64,000 nt of DNA. Origin: Ollibium composti (GTDB lineage Bacteria > Pseudomonadota > Alphaproteobacteria > Rhizobiales > Rhizobiaceae). The stretch's first letter is position 1, and each line of letters starts with the position of its first letter. The stretch spans positions 459,419 through 523,418 of the forward strand of contig NZ_SSNY01000003.1 in NCBI RefSeq assembly GCF_004801285.1, read 5' to 3'. This document shows, one piece after another, positions 62,075-64,000 of this stretch. The notes below the pieces were generated by a model that had not been told where the DNA came from, ran no database searches, and saw only the letters and a program-made list of their open reading frames with translations. Made by a program: the position numbers and the translations under genes.

Positions 62075-62962
62075 ATGAAGGCGGCGCTTCGGACCTATCA
62101 TGCCCGGATGCAGCGGGTTCTGGATCATATCGACCGACATCTCGACGGCGATCTGGACCTGGAAACGCTGAGCCGGGTCGCCGCCTTCTCGAAGTTTCAT
62201 TTCCACCGGCAGTTTGCGGCGACCTTCGGGTTGTCCGTCCATCGCTATGTCCAGCTTGCCCGCATGCGGCGCGCTTCGCGCCAGCTCGCCTGGAACGACG
62301 CCGAAAGCGTCACGGACATTGCGATGGATGCCGGTTACGATGCACCCGATGCCTTCGCCCGCGCCTTTCGGCAACGGTTCGGGCAATCGCCTTCGTCGTT
62401 CCGGAAGTCGCCCGACTGGGCGCCGTGGTTCGCGGCCTTCGGGCCTCTGGACAACGCAAGGAACAACCTCATGCAGATCAACTTCACTCCCGACGACGTG
62501 ACCATCCGCGACGTGCCCCCGACGCCGGTGGCGATCATGGAGCATCGGGGCGACCGGGCAACGCTCGGCGCGACCATCGAGCGGTTCAAGGCCTGGTGCA
62601 AGGCGGCAAGCCTGTCGCCCGAGACAGGCCGCTCCAGCTTCATGGTCTTTCGATCCGAAAGGTGTCCCGCGAACCCTGCCGACTACAGCATGGACCTGTG
62701 CGTCGGCACCGACCAACCGATCGAGGTGAACGACGAGGGGATGAAGGCCGGCGTGATCCCCGGCGGGCGCTGCGCGGTGCTGCGCTATCCCGGCAACACC
62801 AACAATCTCGAACCCGCAGCGCTCTACCTCTATCGTGACTGGCTGCCGGACAGCGGCGAGGAAGCGCGCGACTTCCCGATCTACTGCCAGCGCCGGCTCT
62901 CGCCCATCGCGGAGATGCCGGCGCATGAAGTGGTCGTTGAATTGTTCCTGCCCCTGAAATAG
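62075..62962 (+). CDS. AraC-family regulator with GyrI-like effector domain
   Basis: A 295-aa protein: two HTH motifs at the N-terminus (residues about 5-105; LETLSRVAAFSKFHFHRQFAATFG and VTDIAMDAGYDAPDAFARAFRQRFG), then a GyrI-like small-molecule binding domain (FTPDDVTIRDVPPTPVAIMEHRG ... VVELFLPLK), the architecture of Rob/MarA-like and SbmC-linked regulators that bind drugs. GGAG precedes the ATG. 89 bp after the DoxX gene. Confidence 0.92.
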   Translation: MKAALRTYHARMQRVLDHIDRHLDGDLDLETLSRVAAFSKFHFHRQFAATFGLSVHRYVQLARMRRASRQLAWNDAESVTDIAMDAGYDAPDAFARAFRQRFGQSPSSFRKSPDWAPWFAAFGPLDNARNNLMQINFTPDDVTIRDVPPTPVAIMEHRGDRATLGATIERFKAWCKAASLSPETGRSSFMVFRSERCPANPADYSMDLCVGTDQPIEVNDEGMKAGVIPGGRCAVLRYPGNTNNLEPAALYLYRDWLPDSGEEARDFPIYCQRRLSPIAEMPAHEVVVELFLPLK

Positions 62963-63154
62963 CGCCTGCGGATGGCGGCTTTTGTCCCGCGTGGTGGACG
63001 CGACCAGGCGGATAGGATTGATGTCTCTATGTCAGCCGAACGGACATACCGCCATCCGCGAGCATCGGGCTTTCCGTCACCAGGGAAATCAGCTCCGATG
63101 ATATTGTCGCAGAATTTGGGGTTCCGCGACTTCATGAGGGAGAGGCGAGAGCTG

Positions 63155-63874
63155 CTACGAACGCCAAGCCCTCACCTTGCGAACCAATGCTGCGACGTGT
63201 TCGGGTTGTGTAGTTTTTAGGATACCGTGCCCGAGGTTGAAAATGAACGGCCCTTCGCTCGCATGACGAAGAATGCGTTCAGCATCGGCAGCCAGCGCCT
63301 GCCCGCCAACAACCAGCAATTGCGGGTCGAGGTTCCCTTGGATGCAACGACCCAGCCTTCGCTGAATGGCCCCGGAGGCCCAGCCCAATGGGACGGTGCT
63401 ATCGAGTCCAATGCAATTAGCGTGGGTAGCCTGAGCGTACCCCTGATATAAGAGGCCTGCAGCTCGAGGGAAGGCGATGACAGGTATGTGAGGGTATCTC
63501 TGTCGAAGTGCCTCAATGATATTAGCGACAGGTTGAACACACCAACGTCTGAAGAACGGCTCTGGCAATATTCCGGCCCAACTCTCGAATATTTGTATTG
63601 CTTCGGCTCCAGCTTCGATTTGTCGCCCCAAGAATTGGGTTACCGCAATGGTCAGCATGTCGATGAGCGGTTGAAATCCACTTGGATCGCTCAGCGCCCA
63701 TTGCTTGATAATCGCATGATCGGTCTCGCCTCCACCCATACCTTCGACCATGTACGTGGCCACCGTCCACGGTGCACCAGCGTAGCCGATAAGAGCGACT
63801 TCCGAGGGAAGGGACGCCGACAGCAGCCGGACCGTCTCGTAGATTGGGGCCAACTCCTCATGGAGACGCGATAA
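63155..63874 (-). pseudogene. hemE: Uroporphyrinogen decarboxylase, 3' fragment cut by an IS end
   Basis: About 239 codons matching the C-terminal two thirds of HemE (usual length about 343): RLHEELAPIYETVRLL, IGYAGAPWTVATYMVEGMG, WAGILPEP, GNLDPQLL and IFNLGHGILKTTQPEHVAALV, ending with TAG at 63155. The N-terminal 110 or so residues, with the catalytic arginine and aspartate, are absent because the frame runs into the IS21-like end at 63875. The longest translatable piece begins at a TTG (63853) with no ribosome site. Base composition looks lower in GC than upstream genes. An intact hemE must exist elsewhere if the cell makes haem. Confidence 0.85.
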
Positions 63875-64000
63875 TGTTGATTTCCGCTGAGAGCTGACCC
63901 GGGATTTTCGCCGAGAAGTGACCCGCCTTCATGTATGGTTTGGGTCTTAGGTTTTGGTCAAGGGGCGGCTTTCTCCTTCTTGCTCGTTGCGGCCTGTGCT
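63875..64000. mobile_element. Terminal part of an IS21-like insertion sequence, continues past the window
   Basis: The end begins TGTTGATTTCC at 63875. Two direct repeats follow, GCTGAGAGCTGACCCGG (63886-63902) and GCCGAGAAGTGACCCGC (63910-63926), spaced 24 bp; multiple terminal repeats of this kind are typical of IS21-family ends. A leftward reading frame ends just inside. The element abuts the truncated hemE. Family assignment is by recall of similar ends. Confidence 0.65.
63958..64000 (-). CDS. C-terminal tail of an IS21-type helper ATPase (IstB-like), partial
   Basis: Minus-strand frame entering from outside the window and reading AQAATSKKEKAAP before a TGA at 63958-63960. Position and orientation (last gene before the IS end) and the Lys/Ala-rich tail fit IstB, but only 13 codons are visible. 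Confidence 0.4.
   Translation of the reverse strand, partial: AQAATSKKEKAAP

Noticed and set aside
1..64000. CRISPR array, rRNA, integrase-tRNA island or phage genes
   Set aside because: No spaced direct repeats, RNA operon, integrase or structural phage genes were seen.

Overview
The window is GC-rich chromosomal DNA of an alphaproteobacterium in the order Hyphomicrobiales (Rhizobiales), most like the Mesorhizobium/Phyllobacteriaceae group. The signs are adjacent genes for cyclic beta-1,2-glucan synthesis and export (ndvB about 2850 aa, ndvA), several families typical of the order (DUF2093, DUF4170, DUF1236), a GGAAC-N16-CGTT promoter of the EcfG general stress type, and dispersed palindromic intergenic repeats. 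The genus is inferred, not shown.

Layout. 1-9.4 kb: the 3' part of ileS, a lipoprotein, tadA (minus strand), a very long RsuA/RluB-type pseudouridine synthase overlapping rsmD, a pair of M16 peptidases (one with the zinc motif, one without) and a patatin-like phospholipase. 9.5-15.4 kb: a tightly packed run pmbA, cysQ-like, DUF4170, DUF374 acyltransferase, waaA, lpxK, with DUF2093 convergent at its end; the last part builds the lipid A/Kdo core. 15.5-20.9 kb: a LysR regulator divergent from an EamA exporter, mutL, two tandem secreted paralogues and queF. 21-28.6 kb: an OYE-type flavin oxidoreductase, a membrane protein divergent from a MarR regulator, a GGDEF-EAL protein and the threonine catabolic pair kbl-tdh.

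28.6-34.3 kb holds the homogentisate (tyrosine/phenylalanine) degradation genes: a MarR regulator, hmgA, a fumarylacetoacetase-family gene, a DinB protein, hppD and a divergent Lrp/AsnC regulator. Three copies of a roughly 130-bp long-hairpin repeat sit in three intergenic gaps of this block. 34.3-35.9 kb: a small unknown gene, a DUF442 phosphatase-like protein and two half-size YeeE/YedE permeases, a sulfur-handling set. 35.9-38.6 kb: a znuC-znuB-znuA-type metal importer read leftward, with a Zur-like box before the first gene and another inside the znuA signal-peptide codons. 38.8-50.1 kb: a Rid-family protein, then ndvB and ndvA.

50.2-54.3 kb: a ccmC with no other ccm gene beside it, a D-lyxose isomerase-like cupin, a P1-family peptidase, and four small genes, one (53580-53744) missed by ordinary ORF cut-offs. 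54.3-59.2 kb: the prkA-yeaH-spoVR set, read leftward and closed by a good terminator. From 59.8 kb on the DNA looks accessory: a 0.65 kb stretch without a recognisable gene, a TetR regulator with two mirror-image operators divergent from an ester cyclase-like and a DoxX-like gene, an AraC/GyrI-like regulator, and a 5'-truncated hemE cut by the end of an IS21-like insertion sequence that runs out of the window.

No rRNA, tRNA, CRISPR array or phage was found. No plainly new multi-gene system was identified. The best leads are the repeat trio, the Zur box inside znuA, the mirror operators and the IS-cut hemE.
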